Shown: positions 45,764 through 55,156, counted from the first letter of the stretch. The stretch: 64,000 bases of DNA from Methylobacterium sp. W2 (GCF_020662345.1 NZ_VMOA01000019.1:26715-90714); one strand, 5' to 3'. A program made the numbers and translations. The notes: generated by a model from the sequence alone, not told the origin.

Positions 45764-48700
45764 ATGGCCAACAACAACAAGATGCTCATCGATGCGATGC
45801 ACCCGGAAGAGACCCGGGTCGTCACGGTCCACGGGTCTAGGGTCGAGGAGTTCGACTTCGAAGCGGCAAACCGGCGTCAGCTTCGCGGCAACATCTATCT
45901 CGCCAAGGTGACCCGGGTGGAGCCGTCGCTCCAGGCCGCTTTCATCGAGTATGGCGGCAACCGCCACGGCTTCCTCGCCTTCAGCGAGATTCATCCCGAC
46001 TATTATCAGATCCCGCTCGCCGACCGTCAGGCGTTGCTGGAAGACGAGGCGAGGGACGCCGAGGAGCACCGCGAGCGCGAGGAGCGCAAGCCGCGCCGCC
46101 GCTCGCGTGGCCGTCGCGCAGAGGCCGCATCGGCCAAGACCAGCGAGACGGTGAGTGCGGACGACGTGTCCGAAGCCGTCGAGGCAGGACCCTTCGACGA
46201 GCAGACGCCTCTGGATCATGCGCCGCAGAACAACGAGTCGGGCGAACATCCCATCGTGCCCGAGATCGCAAGTCAGGGTGATCCCGTCGCGCCTTCGGAG
46301 AAGGCCGTAGACGAGATGGTGAAAGACGAATCGGCCGCGGCCGATGCTGGTGCGCCCGCCGCCGCCTCCATCGAGCCAGGTTCGGATGCGTCGTCGGACC
46401 TGCCGCCCGCCTCCCTCGAGGGTGAGCCAGCTGCCCCCATCGAAACTCCCACGCTCAGCCTCGAAATGGCGCCTCCTGCGGAGGATGCCGTGGCGGAACC
46501 AGTGGCCGAAGGTCATCCGGATGCCTCCGCTCTCGAAGACGAGGACGACGATCGGGACGATTCCGAAGAAGACGACTCGGATGAGGACGACGATTCCGAC
46601 GATGAGGATGAGGACGAATCCGACGACGAGGATTCGGACGACGAGCGTGATAGCGAGGACGGCGAGCACAAGATCGCCCAGGTCGGCGGCAACGGCGACG
46701 CTCTGGCCGAGATTCCCGAGCGTCCCCGTACCTATCGCCGCCACTACAAGATCCAGGAGGTGATCAAGCGCCGCCAGATCATCCTGGTCCAGGTCGTCAA
46801 GGAAGAGCGCGGCACCAAGGGCGCGGCGCTCACCACGTATCTGTCGCTGGCCGGCCGCTACTCCGTGCTGATGCCTAATACCGGCCGTGGCGGCGGTATT
46901 TCTCGTAAGATCACATCGGCCGCCGACCGCAAGCGTCTCAAGGAAGTCGCCCAGGATCTCGAGGTGCCGGAAGGCATGGGTGTGATCCTGCGCACCGCGG
47001 GTGCGTCTCGGACCAAGCCAGAGATCAAGCGCGACTTCGAATATCTGATGCGCCTTTGGGAGAGCGTGCGCGAGTTGACGCTGTCCTCTTCAGCGCCGGC
47101 CCTGGTCTATGAGGAAGGCTCGCTCATCAAGCGCGCCATCCGCGACCTCTACAACAAGGATATCGACGACATCCTGGTGGCGGGTGACGAGGCTTACCGC
47201 GAGGCGCGCGACTTCATGCGCATGCTGATGCCGGGCCAGTCCAAAGTGGTGCAGCCCTATCGCGACCCAACGCCGATCTTCGCGCGCCACGGCGTCGAGC
47301 AGCAGCTCGACGCAATGTTCTCGACGCATGTGACGCTGAAATCCGGCGGCTATCTCGTCATCAACCCGACCGAAGCCCTTGTCTCCATCGACGTCAATTC
47401 GGGCCGCTCGACCCGTGAGCACGACATCGAGGACACGGCTTTGCGGACTAATCTGGAGGCGGCCGAAGAGGTAGCCCGCCAGCTTCGCCTGCGCGATCTC
47501 GCCGGTCTCGTCGTCATCGACTTCATCGATATGGAGGAGAAGCGCAACAACCGCGCCGTCGAAAAGAAGCTCAACGATTGCCTGAAGAACGACCGCGCTC
47601 GCATTCAGGTAGGCCGCATCTCTCCCTTCGGTCTGCTCGAAATGAGCCGTCAGCGTATCCGCACCGGCATGCTGGAGAGCTCGTCGCTCCCCTGCGTCCA
47701 TTGCGGTGGCTCGGGCTATGTCCGCGCCACGGCATCGGTGGCCCTGCAGATCCTGCGCGCCATTGAGGAGTCGCTTCTCAAAAGCACGACCCACAACCTC
47801 ATTCTGCGCACCCGCACCGAGGCGGCCCTCTACATCCTCAACCAAAAGCGCGCGCATCTGCGCGAGTTGGAGATCCGCTTCGGCGTCAGCGTCACGATCG
47901 CCGCGGACGAGCGGCTGGCCGCGACATCGGCGTTCCAGCTCGATCGGGGCGAGTTGGCGATCCGGAGCGAGGGCCCCGTGACTGGGATCCGCGCCGTCGC
48001 GATTTCGCCCCAACTCGATGCCGACGACGATATTGACGGCGACGAAGAAGAAGAGGCCATCCTTGAGGCTGAGGCTGAAGCGGTGGAGCCGGAGGCATCG
48101 CCCGAAAAGTCCAGCGAAGGTAACGGTGAAGGCCGCTCGGGCGGTCGCCGTCGGCGGCGGCGGCGGCGTGGTGGTCGTCATGAGACCGGCGAATCGTCAG
48201 GTGATCACGCGACTGGCGAAGATGAGCAGTCCGGCGACGACGATGTAGATGGCGAGAGCCGAGACAGCGACGATCAGACCGGTGAAGGTACGGAAGATCG
48301 GGCTCGAGGAAGTCAGACCGATGAGGTCGCCGTAACGGATGCTCCAGACGGTGAGGCGATGCCTCGCTCCGAATCGTCCGACGACGAGGGTGCCGGCCGC
48401 CGCCGCCGACGTGGACGCCGGGGTGGACGCGGACGTGACCGCAACGACGGCCGTCCGCGTGAGGAAGCCGACGTTGATCAGGCCGCGCTCGTCTCGGCCG
48501 ACGAGACGACACCGGTTTCGGCTCCGGCTCCGACTGATCTGCCGCAAGAGCCCGTTGAGGCCGTATACGCGACCATGGCGGTGGACCTGCCGGTGGCCGA
48601 TGAGTCCTCATCTCTGGCCGTAGAAACGGCGACGTCCGAGGCAGCGCCGATCGACACGGTTCCATCGGACATCACCACCGATCCTGTACCCAATCCGGTT

Positions 48701-48805
48701 CCGGCGCCCGAGCCGGTGGCCGTAGTGCTGACACCAATCGATCCCGATCGCCCGAAGCGCGCCGGCTGGTGGTCGCGGACCAAGGCCGCTCTTACCGGCG
48801 AGTAA
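45764..48805 (+). CDS. rne: Ribonuclease E
   Basis: This 1,013-residue endoribonuclease is the degradosome scaffold. The S1 RNA-binding domain begins near residue 35 (RGNIYLAKVTRVEPSLQAAFIEYGGNRHGFLAF). It is split by a long acidic insertion (about 100-320, with Asp/Glu runs) and resumes at YRRHYKIQEVIKRRQ. The catalytic Asp residues are in VSIDVNSGRST and VVIDFIDMEE. The Zn-link is CVHCGGSG near 645. The C-terminal third is disordered, with Arg-rich patches (GGRRRRRRRRGG) that should bind RNA. It processes rRNA, tRNA and mRNA. Confidence 0.97.
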   Translation: MANNNKMLIDAMHPEETRVVTVHGSRVEEFDFEAANRRQLRGNIYLAKVTRVEPSLQAAFIEYGGNRHGFLAFSEIHPDYYQIPLADRQALLEDEARDAEEHREREERKPRRRSRGRRAEAASAKTSETVSADDVSEAVEAGPFDEQTPLDHAPQNNESGEHPIVPEIASQGDPVAPSEKAVDEMVKDESAAADAGAPAAASIEPGSDASSDLPPASLEGEPAAPIETPTLSLEMAPPAEDAVAEPVAEGHPDASALEDEDDDRDDSEEDDSDEDDDSDDEDEDESDDEDSDDERDSEDGEHKIAQVGGNGDALAEIPERPRTYRRHYKIQEVIKRRQIILVQVVKEERGTKGAALTTYLSLAGRYSVLMPNTGRGGGISRKITSAADRKRLKEVAQDLEVPEGMGVILRTAGASRTKPEIKRDFEYLMRLWESVRELTLSSSAPALVYEEGSLIKRAIRDLYNKDIDDILVAGDEAYREARDFMRMLMPGQSKVVQPYRDPTPIFARHGVEQQLDAMFSTHVTLKSGGYLVINPTEALVSIDVNSGRSTREHDIEDTALRTNLEAAEEVARQLRLRDLAGLVVIDFIDMEEKRNNRAVEKKLNDCLKNDRARIQVGRISPFGLLEMSRQRIRTGMLESSSLPCVHCGGSGYVRATASVALQILRAIEESLLKSTTHNLILRTRTEAALYILNQKRAHLRELEIRFGVSVTIAADERLAATSAFQLDRGELAIRSEGPVTGIRAVAISPQLDADDDIDGDEEEEAILEAEAEAVEPEASPEKSSEGNGEGRSGGRRRRRRRRGGRHETGESSGDHATGEDEQSGDDDVDGESRDSDDQTGEGTEDRARGSQTDEVAVTDAPDGEAMPRSESSDDEGAGRRRRRGRRGGRGRDRNDGRPREEADVDQAALVSADETTPVSAPAPTDLPQEPVEAVYATMAVDLPVADESSSLAVETATSEAAPIDTVPSDITTDPVPNPVPAPEPVAVVLTPIDPDRPKRAGWWSRTKAALTGE

Positions 48806-48833
48806 GCCAAGGGTCCAACGCGCAAGATATGTC

Positions 48834-48875
48834 GTTCGACAGGGCCGCATCCGAGTGGATGCGGCCCTGTCGAAC
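48834..48875 (+). terminator. Perfect hairpin downstream of rne
   Basis: Arms of 19 bases (gttcgacagggccgcatcc and its complement) surround gagt, 28 bases after the rne stop. There is no clear T-run after it. Confidence 0.6.
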
Positions 48876-48921
48876 GCGCCGCGTTGCTTAGTACTCCCCT
48901 ATCGGATTTGACACGGATATC

Positions 48922-49195
48922 GGACGGTTCAATTCCTTCAACCTTCCGAGCTAACTCTATGGGAACGTCGGCCTGACCTACACCGACGAGAACATCGGCC
49001 GCGATGTACGCTACCACGACATCGATCTGAACAAGACCGACTGCGCTGCCTTCGGTGGTGACTTCCGCCAGATGACCAATGCTGGAACTTCGAAATGGAC
49101 GGCGATGCAGTGATCGGTTCGATCACGTTCCAGACCTCCACGGCGGCACCGGGCATCTATGTTGAATCGGGCGGATTCCTGAAATGTTCCGCTAA
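48922..49195 (+). pseudogene. Degraded 3' end of a TorF-like porin gene
   Basis: The plus strand encodes a broken version of the last quarter of the porin at 400-1,356. FNLPS-stop-LYGNVGLTYTDEN aligns with FNLPSYLYGNVGLSYTYKN. VRYHDIDLNKTDC matches VRYHNTDLSKTDC, and after a frameshift GDAVIGSITFQTSTAAPGIY is identical to the intact gene. The last codons would read LFR-stop only after another 1-base shift. The defects are an internal TAA (48,952-48,954), a frameshift near 49,100 and one near 49,183. The 5' three-quarters are missing, so this is a remnant. Confidence 0.85.
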
Positions 49196-49221
49196 ACGCG
49201 GCGCCGAGCAACGAGACCGAA

Positions 49222-49250
49222 GGACCCGGGAGCGATCCGGGTCCATTTTC
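49222..49250 (+). terminator. Terminator retained after the porin remnant
   Basis: The stem ggacccgg / ccgggtcc is followed by attttc, placed like the terminator of the intact porin. It is probably a leftover of the lost gene and now lies between convergent units. Confidence 0.7.
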
Positions 49251-49268
49251 ATGTCGATGGGGGAGACC

Positions 49269-50459
49269 TCACCGAAGCCATGACTTCAGGCGCCGCACGG
49301 CTTCCACGCAATCCTGTTCGGATCCCGCAAAGGAGAACCGCACATGGTGGCCTCCCTCGGTAGCGTCGAAATCGAGGCCAGGGGTCGCGGCCACCCCAGC
49401 CTGCTCCAGCATCCGGCGACAGAAGTATGACGCGTCGTCGGTGAGTTCGGCGACATCGGCATAAAGATAGAAGGCGCCATCGGCCGGATGTGTTCGCCCG
49501 AGGCCAAGGGAAAGAAACGCGTCGAGCAGCAACGCCCGGTTCGCGGCGTAGCCGAGGCGGATCGTCTCTGCCTCCTCCACTGCGTCAAAGGCCGCCAGCG
49601 CTGCGACCTGCGACAGGTAGGGGGCGGATATGTAGAGGTTCTGCGCCAGCCGCTCGACGGGCCGAATCAGCCAGGGCGGAACCACCATCCAGCCGATGCG
49701 CCAGCCGGTCATGCAGAAGGTCTTCGAGAACGAGTTGATGACGATGGCGTCGTCATCGAATTTTAGCGCGGTCTCAGTGGGCATGCCGTAGCTGAGCCCG
49801 TGATAGATCTCGTCCGAGATGAAGGGGAGCCCAAGATCGCGCGCAGTCGCACAGAGCTCCGCGAGACGGGCGGGTTCGATGACCGTGCCCGACGGATTGG
49901 CCGGGCTCATCACCAGGATTCCGGATAGGGCCTCGCGGCGATGGAGGGCGCGCAAAGCCTCACTCGTCGGAGCGAAGCGGTCCTCGTTCCGCAGGATCAT
50001 GGGTGCGGGAACGAGGTCCAATGCGTGGAGGATACTGCGATAGGCGGGATAGCCCGGCTGAGGCACCGCAATGCGCGCGCCGGCATCGAACAGGCTGAGA
50101 AACGCCAGAACGAAGCCAGCCGAGGAGCCTGTGGTGACGACGATCCGATCGGGTGCCACAGTGACCCCATAGGTGTCGCGATAAGACCGGGCGATACGCT
50201 CACGAAGGGCCGGAATTCCACAGGCATCGGTATAAGGCAGCTTACCGGTTTCCAGAGCCCGTTGTGCGGCCTCGATCACGCAACGCGGCGCAGGAGCAGA
50301 GGGTTGGCCGATCTCCATATGGATCACGCCATCACCCTGTCTGTCGCGGATCGCAGCGGCTGCCATGATGTCCATGGCAAGGAAGGGTGCTACGCGGCTC
50401 GCGCGCAGGGAGGCCTTGCCGGAGATGCTGATGTCAGGGCGATCGGCGTTTGATGTCAT
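49269..50459 (-). CDS. Class I/II pyridoxal-phosphate aminotransferase
   Basis: The protein is 396 residues and shares the aspartate-aminotransferase fold. Landmarks are GQPSAPAPRCVIEAAQRAL, VVTTGSSAGFVLAF, VMSPANPSGTVIEPARLAEL, ISDEIYHGLSYG and the PLP-lysine motif NSFSKTFCMTGWRIGW (Lys near residue 245). The donor and acceptor cannot be fixed; aspartate, tyrosine and alanine types share these motifs. It is convergent with the porin remnant and divergent from the DsbA-like gene. Confidence 0.9.
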   Translation of the reverse strand: MTSNADRPDISISGKASLRASRVAPFLAMDIMAAAAIRDRQGDGVIHMEIGQPSAPAPRCVIEAAQRALETGKLPYTDACGIPALRERIARSYRDTYGVTVAPDRIVVTTGSSAGFVLAFLSLFDAGARIAVPQPGYPAYRSILHALDLVPAPMILRNEDRFAPTSEALRALHRREALSGILVMSPANPSGTVIEPARLAELCATARDLGLPFISDEIYHGLSYGMPTETALKFDDDAIVINSFSKTFCMTGWRIGWMVVPPWLIRPVERLAQNLYISAPYLSQVAALAAFDAVEEAETIRLGYAANRALLLDAFLSLGLGRTHPADGAFYLYADVAELTDDASYFCRRMLEQAGVAATPGLDFDATEGGHHVRFSFAGSEQDCVEAVRRLKSWLR

Positions 50460-50644
50460 AACGCTGGCTTACTCCCCCGCGCCCTCCCCTTCCAGGCCGC
50501 CGATCTGTTCCACGTCTTCGGTGCGGGATGTGGCGGGTCTGGCGAACAATTGACCCGCCGCCGCGAAAACGCCTAACCCGGCGACTAACGACCGGTTGTC
50601 CCGAGCCTGATCACGGCCGATGGGACGCGACCCCGCGAGGATCA

Positions 50645-51454
50645 ATGCGCCTGCTTCGCCACCTTCTTTCGTCCGTTGCCCTCGCTGGCGCGCTGGCCTC
50701 CGGCGTTTCAAGCGCCGTTGCGCAGACGCCGGCGCCCTCGCAGACGGCCCCTGCCGCGGCTGCAGCCTTCACCGATGTGCAGCGTCAGGCGATTGAGGCG
50801 ATCATCAAGGATTACCTCGTCAAGAATCCCGATGTCCTGCAGGAGGCCATCGCCGAGGGCGAGCGGCGACAGCAGGAAACGCAGAAGCTGGCGCAATCCG
50901 CCGCTCTGAAAGAATCCCGTGAGGCTCTGGTCAATTCACCTCACGGCGTCGTGGTCGGCAACCCGACCGGCGACGTCACTCTGGTGGAGTTCTTCGACTA
51001 CAATTGCGGCTATTGCCGCAAGGCACTCGCTGACATTCAAACGCTGGTCAAGGGCGATCCCAAGCTGCGCGTAGTTTTGAAGGACTTCCCGGTCCTCGGC
51101 GCGGAATCCCTCGAAGCCAGCAAGATCTCGCTGGCCGCCAAGCAGCAGCTCAAAGGCGATAAGCTGTTCGAGTTCCACGTTAAGCTTTTGGAGAGCAAGG
51201 GCCGCGTCAACGGCGAGCGTGCGATCGCCTTGGCCAAGGATATGGGCCTGGATATCGCCAAGCTGCAGAAGGATGCGCAGGGGGCGGAGGTGAAGGCAGC
51301 GCTCGCAGAGAATGTCGGCCTCGGTGACAAGCTCGGCCTTTCCGGCACGCCCGCTTTCATCATCGGCGATGAGATCATTCCTGGCGCTGTCGGCGTGGAG
51401 CCGATCCGCAAAACCATCGGCGATATCCGCCAGTGCGGCCACGCGAGTTGCTGA
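50645..51454 (+). CDS. DsbA/ScsC-like thiol oxidoreductase
   Basis: The protein is 269 residues from MRLLRHLLSSVALAGAL. The signal peptide is followed by an Ala/Pro linker and a helical segment DVQRQAIEAIIKDYLVKNPDVL, typical of the ScsC/Com1 N-terminal trimerisation region. The thioredoxin domain has the active site C121-G-Y-C124 and the cis-Pro loop GTPAFIIGDEIIPG. It forms or rearranges disulfides in the periplasm. An unannotated N-terminal extension upstream is unlikely to be translated. Confidence 0.92.
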   Translation: MRLLRHLLSSVALAGALASGVSSAVAQTPAPSQTAPAAAAAFTDVQRQAIEAIIKDYLVKNPDVLQEAIAEGERRQQETQKLAQSAALKESREALVNSPHGVVVGNPTGDVTLVEFFDYNCGYCRKALADIQTLVKGDPKLRVVLKDFPVLGAESLEASKISLAAKQQLKGDKLFEFHVKLLESKGRVNGERAIALAKDMGLDIAKLQKDAQGAEVKAALAENVGLGDKLGLSGTPAFIIGDEIIPGAVGVEPIRKTIGDIRQCGHASC

Positions 51455-51563
51455 AGACTCGCGGTTGGCGATTGTTCCCGCTCGCACCTGTCGCTATCCG
51501 GAACGATCGTTTAGGACCACCGCCCCGGCCGCTCCGCGCTGCCGGCGCTTCGAACGCGATGTC

Positions 51564-52061
51564 ATGATTCCGATCCACGTCCTTCATGGACCGAACCTCA
51601 ACCTCCTGGGGCGCCGCGAGCCCGGCATCTACGGGACCGCGACGCTCGCCGACATCGAGCGCGATCTTCGTGCGCGCGCTGAGACGCTCGGCGTCGCACT
51701 GACTGTGCGTCAGACCAACCACGAGGGCGAACTGGTCGGTTTCGTCCAGGAGGCGGGCCTCACCGGAGCCGGGGTACTCATTAACGCTGCCGCCTATACC
51801 CATACATCCGTCGCCTTGCGTGACGCGATCGCCGGTAGCGGCGCCATTGCAGTCGAGGTGCATCTTTCGAACGTCCATGCACGCGAAGCCTTCCGGCATG
51901 TATCGCTCATTGCGCCCGTCTGCGCCGGGATGATCTGCGGTTTCGGTCCGCACAGCTACGGTCTCGGTCTGGAAGCTCTTGCGCGGTTGCTCCAGGCTCG
52001 CCTGCCATCTCTCCCTTCTCTCCTGTCTGACGCTTCGTCGGACGCCAACTCTCAAGACTGA
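51564..52061 (+). CDS. aroQ: 3-dehydroquinate dehydratase, type II
   Basis: The protein is 165 residues from [16 protein letters not shown]. The catalytic Tyr23 lies in [12 protein letters not shown]. The remaining family pieces are [31 protein letters not shown] and [16 protein letters not shown] (catalytic His). It dehydrates 3-dehydroquinate in the shikimate pathway. accB starts 5 bases after its stop, the usual aroQ-accB-accC arrangement. Confidence 0.96.
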   Translation: MIPIHVLHGPNLNLLGRREPGIYGTATLADIERDLRARAETLGVALTVRQTNHEGELVGFVQEAGLTGAGVLINAAAYTHTSVALRDAIAGSGAIAVEVHLSNVHAREAFRHVSLIAPVCAGMICGFGPHSYGLGLEALARLLQARLPSLPSLLSDASSDANSQD

Positions 52062-52066
52062 CCGGA

Positions 52067-52567
52067 ATGGCCAAGGTGCCGATGCCTAAGAACGAACCTT
52101 TCGATCCCGAGCTCGTGCGCGAACTCGCCAAACTCGTGACCGAGACGGATCTGACCGAGATTGAAGTGGAGAAGGGTGACCTGCGCATCCGCGTCGTGCG
52201 CCGGATCGAGCCCGTGCATGTCCAGGTGGCGGCCCCTGCCCCCGCTTTGGCGGTGGCCGCTCCCGTTGCGGCAGCGCTCCCCGTGGCCGGACCCGGCGCC
52301 GTCGGTGAGCGCGCCAAGGCCGGGGCCGGTCATCCGGGCGCCGTGCCCTCCCCCATGGTCGGCACCGCCTATCGCCGCCCCTCGCCGGATGCGAAGGCTT
52401 TCGTCGATATCGGGTCCCAGGTGGCGGCAGGGGAAAAGCTGCTTCTGATCGAGGCGATGAAAACCTTCAACGAGATCGTCGCGCCCCGTGCAGGCACCGT
52501 AACTGCGATCTTCTTCGAGGATGGTCAGCCGGTCGAGTTCGGCGAACCCCTCCTCGTCATCGAGTGA
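52067..52567 (+). CDS. accB: Biotin carboxyl carrier protein of acetyl-CoA carboxylase
   Basis: The protein is 166 residues. The N-terminal part is amphipathic ([29 protein letters not shown]), followed by an Ala/Pro-rich flexible linker. The biotinyl domain has [14 protein letters not shown] and the biotin lysine in EAMK (Lys132). The carrier moves CO2 from AccC to AccA/AccD for malonyl-CoA, the fatty-acid precursor. It is cotranscribed with accC, 10 bases downstream. Confidence 0.97.
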   Translation: MAKVPMPKNEPFDPELVRELAKLVTETDLTEIEVEKGDLRIRVVRRIEPVHVQVAAPAPALAVAAPVAAALPVAGPGAVGERAKAGAGHPGAVPSPMVGTAYRRPSPDAKAFVDIGSQVAAGEKLLLIEAMKTFNEIVAPRAGTVTAIFFEDGQPVEFGEPLLVIE

Positions 52568-52577
52568 TAGTGCCCCC

Positions 52578-53939
52578 ATGTTCGAAAAGATCCTGATCGC
52601 CAATCGTGGCGAGATCGCCCTGCGCGTGCTGCGCGCGGCCAAGGAACTCGGGATCGCCACCGTGGCGGTGCATTCGACGGCGGATGCCGATGCCATGCAT
52701 GTGCGGCTCGCCGATGAGAGCGTCTGCATCGGTCCGCCTTCGGCTCGGGACAGCTATCTCAACATCCCCTCGATCATTGCCGCCTGCGAGATCACCGGCG
52801 CGGATGCGGTACATCCTGGCTATGGCTTCCTGTCGGAGAATGCGCGCTTTGCCGAAGTGCTGGCGCACCACAATATCGGCTTCATCGGCCCGAAGGCCGA
52901 GCATATCCGCATCATGGGCGACAAGATCGAAGCCAAGCGGACGGCCAAGCGCCTCGGCATCCCCTGCGTGCCCGGCTCCGAAGGCGGCGTCGAGGATCCT
53001 GTCGAGGCCAAGCGCATCGCGGCGGAGATCGGCTATCCGGTACTGGTGAAGGCCGCCTCGGGCGGCGGCGGCCGCGGCATGAAGGTGGCCCGTACGGAAG
53101 TCGACCTCGAACAGGCCCTCGACATGGCGCGCACCGAAGCCAAAGCGGCGTTCGGTGACGATGCGGTCTATCTCGAAAAGTATCTCGAGAAGCCGCGCCA
53201 CATCGAAGTTCAGGTTCTGGGCGATGGCCGCGGCAAGGCCGTTCACCTCGCCGAGCGCGATTGCTCGCTCCAGCGCCGCCACCAGAAAGTCTGGGAGGAA
53301 GGCGGATCGCCGGTAATCGACGAGGCGACCCGTGCAGAAATCGGCGGCGTCTGCGCCCGGGCGATGCAGGAGCTGCAGTACATCGGCGCCGGAACGGTCG
53401 AGTTCCTCTACGAGGATGGGCGATTCTACTTCATCGAGATGAACACGCGCATCCAGGTGGAGCATCCGGTGACGGAGATGATCACTGGGGTCGATCTGGT
53501 TGCCGAGCAGATCCGCGTCGCGGCCGGCCTGCCGCTCTCGGTAACGCAGGACGACATCAAGGTCACGGGTCATGCCATCGAGTGTCGGATCAATGCCGAG
53601 CATCCGGCGACCTTCCGTCCATCGCCGGGCCTCATCACCTATTTCCATCCGCCCGGGGGCCTCGGCGTGCGCGTGGATTCGGCCGCCTACCAGGGCTACC
53701 GGATCCCGCCACACTACGATTCTCTCATTGGAAAGCTCATTGTCCACGGACGTACCCGGCATGAATGCTTGATGCGTTTGCGTCGGGCCCTCGACGAGTT
53801 CGTCGTCGCGGGAGTCGACACGACCCTTCCGCTCTTCCGCACTCTTGTGAGGAATCCGCAGGTTCTCGATGGTGCTTACGACATCCACTGGCTGGAGGGG
53901 TTTCTCGAAGCCGGCGGTCTCGCTGAGACTATGACCTGA
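52578..53939 (+). CDS. accC: Biotin carboxylase subunit of acetyl-CoA carboxylase
   Basis: This 453-residue ATP-grasp carboxylase begins [19 protein letters not shown]. Landmarks are [18 protein letters not shown], the glycine loop [45 protein letters not shown] and [23 protein letters not shown]. It carboxylates biotin on AccB with ATP and bicarbonate. Length and motifs are complete. Confidence 0.97.
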   Translation: MFEKILIANRGEIALRVLRAAKELGIATVAVHSTADADAMHVRLADESVCIGPPSARDSYLNIPSIIAACEITGADAVHPGYGFLSENARFAEVLAHHNIGFIGPKAEHIRIMGDKIEAKRTAKRLGIPCVPGSEGGVEDPVEAKRIAAEIGYPVLVKAASGGGGRGMKVARTEVDLEQALDMARTEAKAAFGDDAVYLEKYLEKPRHIEVQVLGDGRGKAVHLAERDCSLQRRHQKVWEEGGSPVIDEATRAEIGGVCARAMQELQYIGAGTVEFLYEDGRFYFIEMNTRIQVEHPVTEMITGVDLVAEQIRVAAGLPLSVTQDDIKVTGHAIECRINAEHPATFRPSPGLITYFHPPGGLGVRVDSAAYQGYRIPPHYDSLIGKLIVHGRTRHECLMRLRRALDEFVVAGVDTTLPLFRTLVRNPQVLDGAYDIHWLEGFLEAGGLAETMT

Positions 53940-54071
53940 ACGGCTTGTGCTGCCAGCAGATAGGAACCGCTCCGCTCGAACCCCGTTCTCTCGATGAAGA
54001 GTTTCTCATTGCGCGCAATCGAGGGACAGGTCCCCGCGCAACTGGAGCCTAAGTCGAGAAGGACGATCTTT

Positions 54072-54386
54072 ATGCATATCGTGAAGTTGACCACCGCCGC
54101 TCTAGTCTTTGCCGCTTCCCCCGTCCTGGCGCAGTCGCCGTCCGGCAACGTATCGCAGCCGGAGCGCGCAGTGCCACAGGCTGGTACGACCACGGGCGGG
54201 CCCCTCGACAATCCGTCCACTCGTGACGTGCCGCCAGCAACTGGCAGCATGAATCGCCCTGTGGGAGAGAACGGCATGTCTCCTGGAGCTGGCGCGGTTG
54301 ATTCCGCGAAGGGCGGCAACGCCGATCAGACCAACAAGGGCATGGGAGCGAACATCGGTTCGACCTCCGGTGGCCCCGCCCGCTGA
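54072..54386 (+). CDS. Small exported protein, PSGNV type (first copy)
   Basis: This 104-residue protein has a Sec signal peptide (KLTTAALVFAASPVLA). The mature part is polar and rich in Gly, Pro, Asn and Ser: QSPSGNVSQPERAVPQAGTT, GGPLDNPS, and a C-terminal DSAKGGNADQTNKGMGANIG. It has no cysteines or hydrophobic core, so it looks intrinsically disordered. A paralogue lies 409 bases downstream with the same motifs. The function is unknown. A strong intrinsic terminator follows. Confidence 0.75.
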   Translation: MHIVKLTTAALVFAASPVLAQSPSGNVSQPERAVPQAGTTTGGPLDNPSTRDVPPATGSMNRPVGENGMSPGAGAVDSAKGGNADQTNKGMGANIGSTSGGPAR

Positions 54387-54418
54387 TCCAATTAGGACAA
54401 CGACGCTATTAGTAAAAC

Positions 54419-54447
54419 AGCCGGCCCTCATGGGCCGGCTTTTTTAT
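54419..54447 (+). terminator. Intrinsic terminator of the first PSGNV gene
   Basis: The stem agccggccc / gggccggct surrounds tcat and is followed by tttttt. Confidence 0.9.
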
Positions 54448-54516
54448 TTTGAAGGCTCAAACGGTGGCGAGGTCTTCGGTTCGTGCGCGATGTCACGACA
54501 CACAACGATTTTGTCA

Positions 54517-54639
54517 TCACGGGTGTGAAAAGCTTTTAGTGTTTTCTTCCAAATACCGATATGGATCTGCCATAAAATAGAAATTTGGTTCTTTAAAATC
54601 ACATTCCTTGACTCCTGGGTAGTCTATATCCAGCTTCAT
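54517..54639 (-). CDS. Candidate 40-residue protein or gene fragment, origin unknown
   Basis: The reading frame starts at ATG 54,637-54,639 after a g-run (ggggggatg) and ends at 54,517. It has Lys/Asp/Tyr-rich composition and low GC, unlike all neighbours. The frame also continues upstream through TKCRIFGG without a stop, up to about 54,768. No family was recognised. It could be the remnant of a horizontally acquired gene. Coding status is uncertain. Confidence 0.35.
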   Translation of the reverse strand: MKLDIDYPGVKECDFKEPNFYFMADPYRYLEENTKSFSHP

Positions 54640-54795
54640 CCCCCCGAAGATGCGACACTTCGTCGGCTCATTATCTTCGGAACGTCTCGATCGGCAATGG
54701 CTTGTTGAGCAGTCCGGCCCGGCAAGCGCCCCTCCTGATGTCAGCAGGCAGCTACCGAGAGGCCGATCCTAACTCATCGTAATTGAGACCCGACC

Positions 54796-55128
54796 ATGCG
54801 CACCATCACCCTTGCCCTCGTCGCTGCTACCTTGAGCGCGACCGCTGCCTTCGCTCAGTCCCCGTCAGGAAATGTCGGTCAGCCGGAGCGGTCCTTCCCG
54901 CAGGCTGGTACCACTGCCGGCGGCCCGATCGACCATCCTTCCGTCTACGGCGCCTATCGCGATGCCGATGATCGTCTTGATGTGGAGGATACCGGCAGCG
55001 TCCGTAGCGGTCCCTTCATCTCGAACCGCGAAGCGGTGTTCGAGGATTCGGCAAAGGGCGGCAACGCCGAGCAGAACCAGCGCTCCAACCCGAACCTCGG
55101 TACGACTTCGGGCGGCCCGGAGTTCTAA
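54796..55128 (+). CDS. Small exported protein, PSGNV type (second copy)
   Basis: This 110-residue protein has a signal peptide (LALVAATLSATAAFA). The mature sequence shares QSPSGNVGQPERSFPQAGTT, GGPIDHPS and a C-terminal DSAKGGNAEQNQRSNPNLG with the first copy, so the two are paralogues. The insertion in the middle (YRDADDRLDVEDTGSVRSG) is specific to this copy and is acidic. The function is unknown; disorder and secretion are the visible traits. Confidence 0.75.
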   Translation: MRTITLALVAATLSATAAFAQSPSGNVGQPERSFPQAGTTAGGPIDHPSVYGAYRDADDRLDVEDTGSVRSGPFISNREAVFEDSAKGGNAEQNQRSNPNLGTTSGGPEF

Positions 55129-55156
55129 AAAATCGGCCCATTTCATCGAACGTGAT

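Larger units (their letters stand above)
54387..54795. other. AT-rich intergenic patch with a minus-strand frame fragment
   Basis: Between the two related exported-protein genes lies a stretch that is AT-rich for this genome, most clearly 54,530-54,650. On the minus strand a frame from about 54,768 down to the stop at 54,517-54,519 has protein-like codons at its end (MKLDIDYPGVKECDFKEPN, then FYFMADPYRYLEENTKSF). The only ATG before it is at 54,637-54,639, which would give 40 residues. It may be a small gene or the tail of a lost one. Confidence 0.45.

Noticed and set aside
44947..45840. A 297-residue plus-strand frame upstream of rne
   Set aside because: It starts inside the amidase gene and ends inside rne in another frame, and shows no family features.
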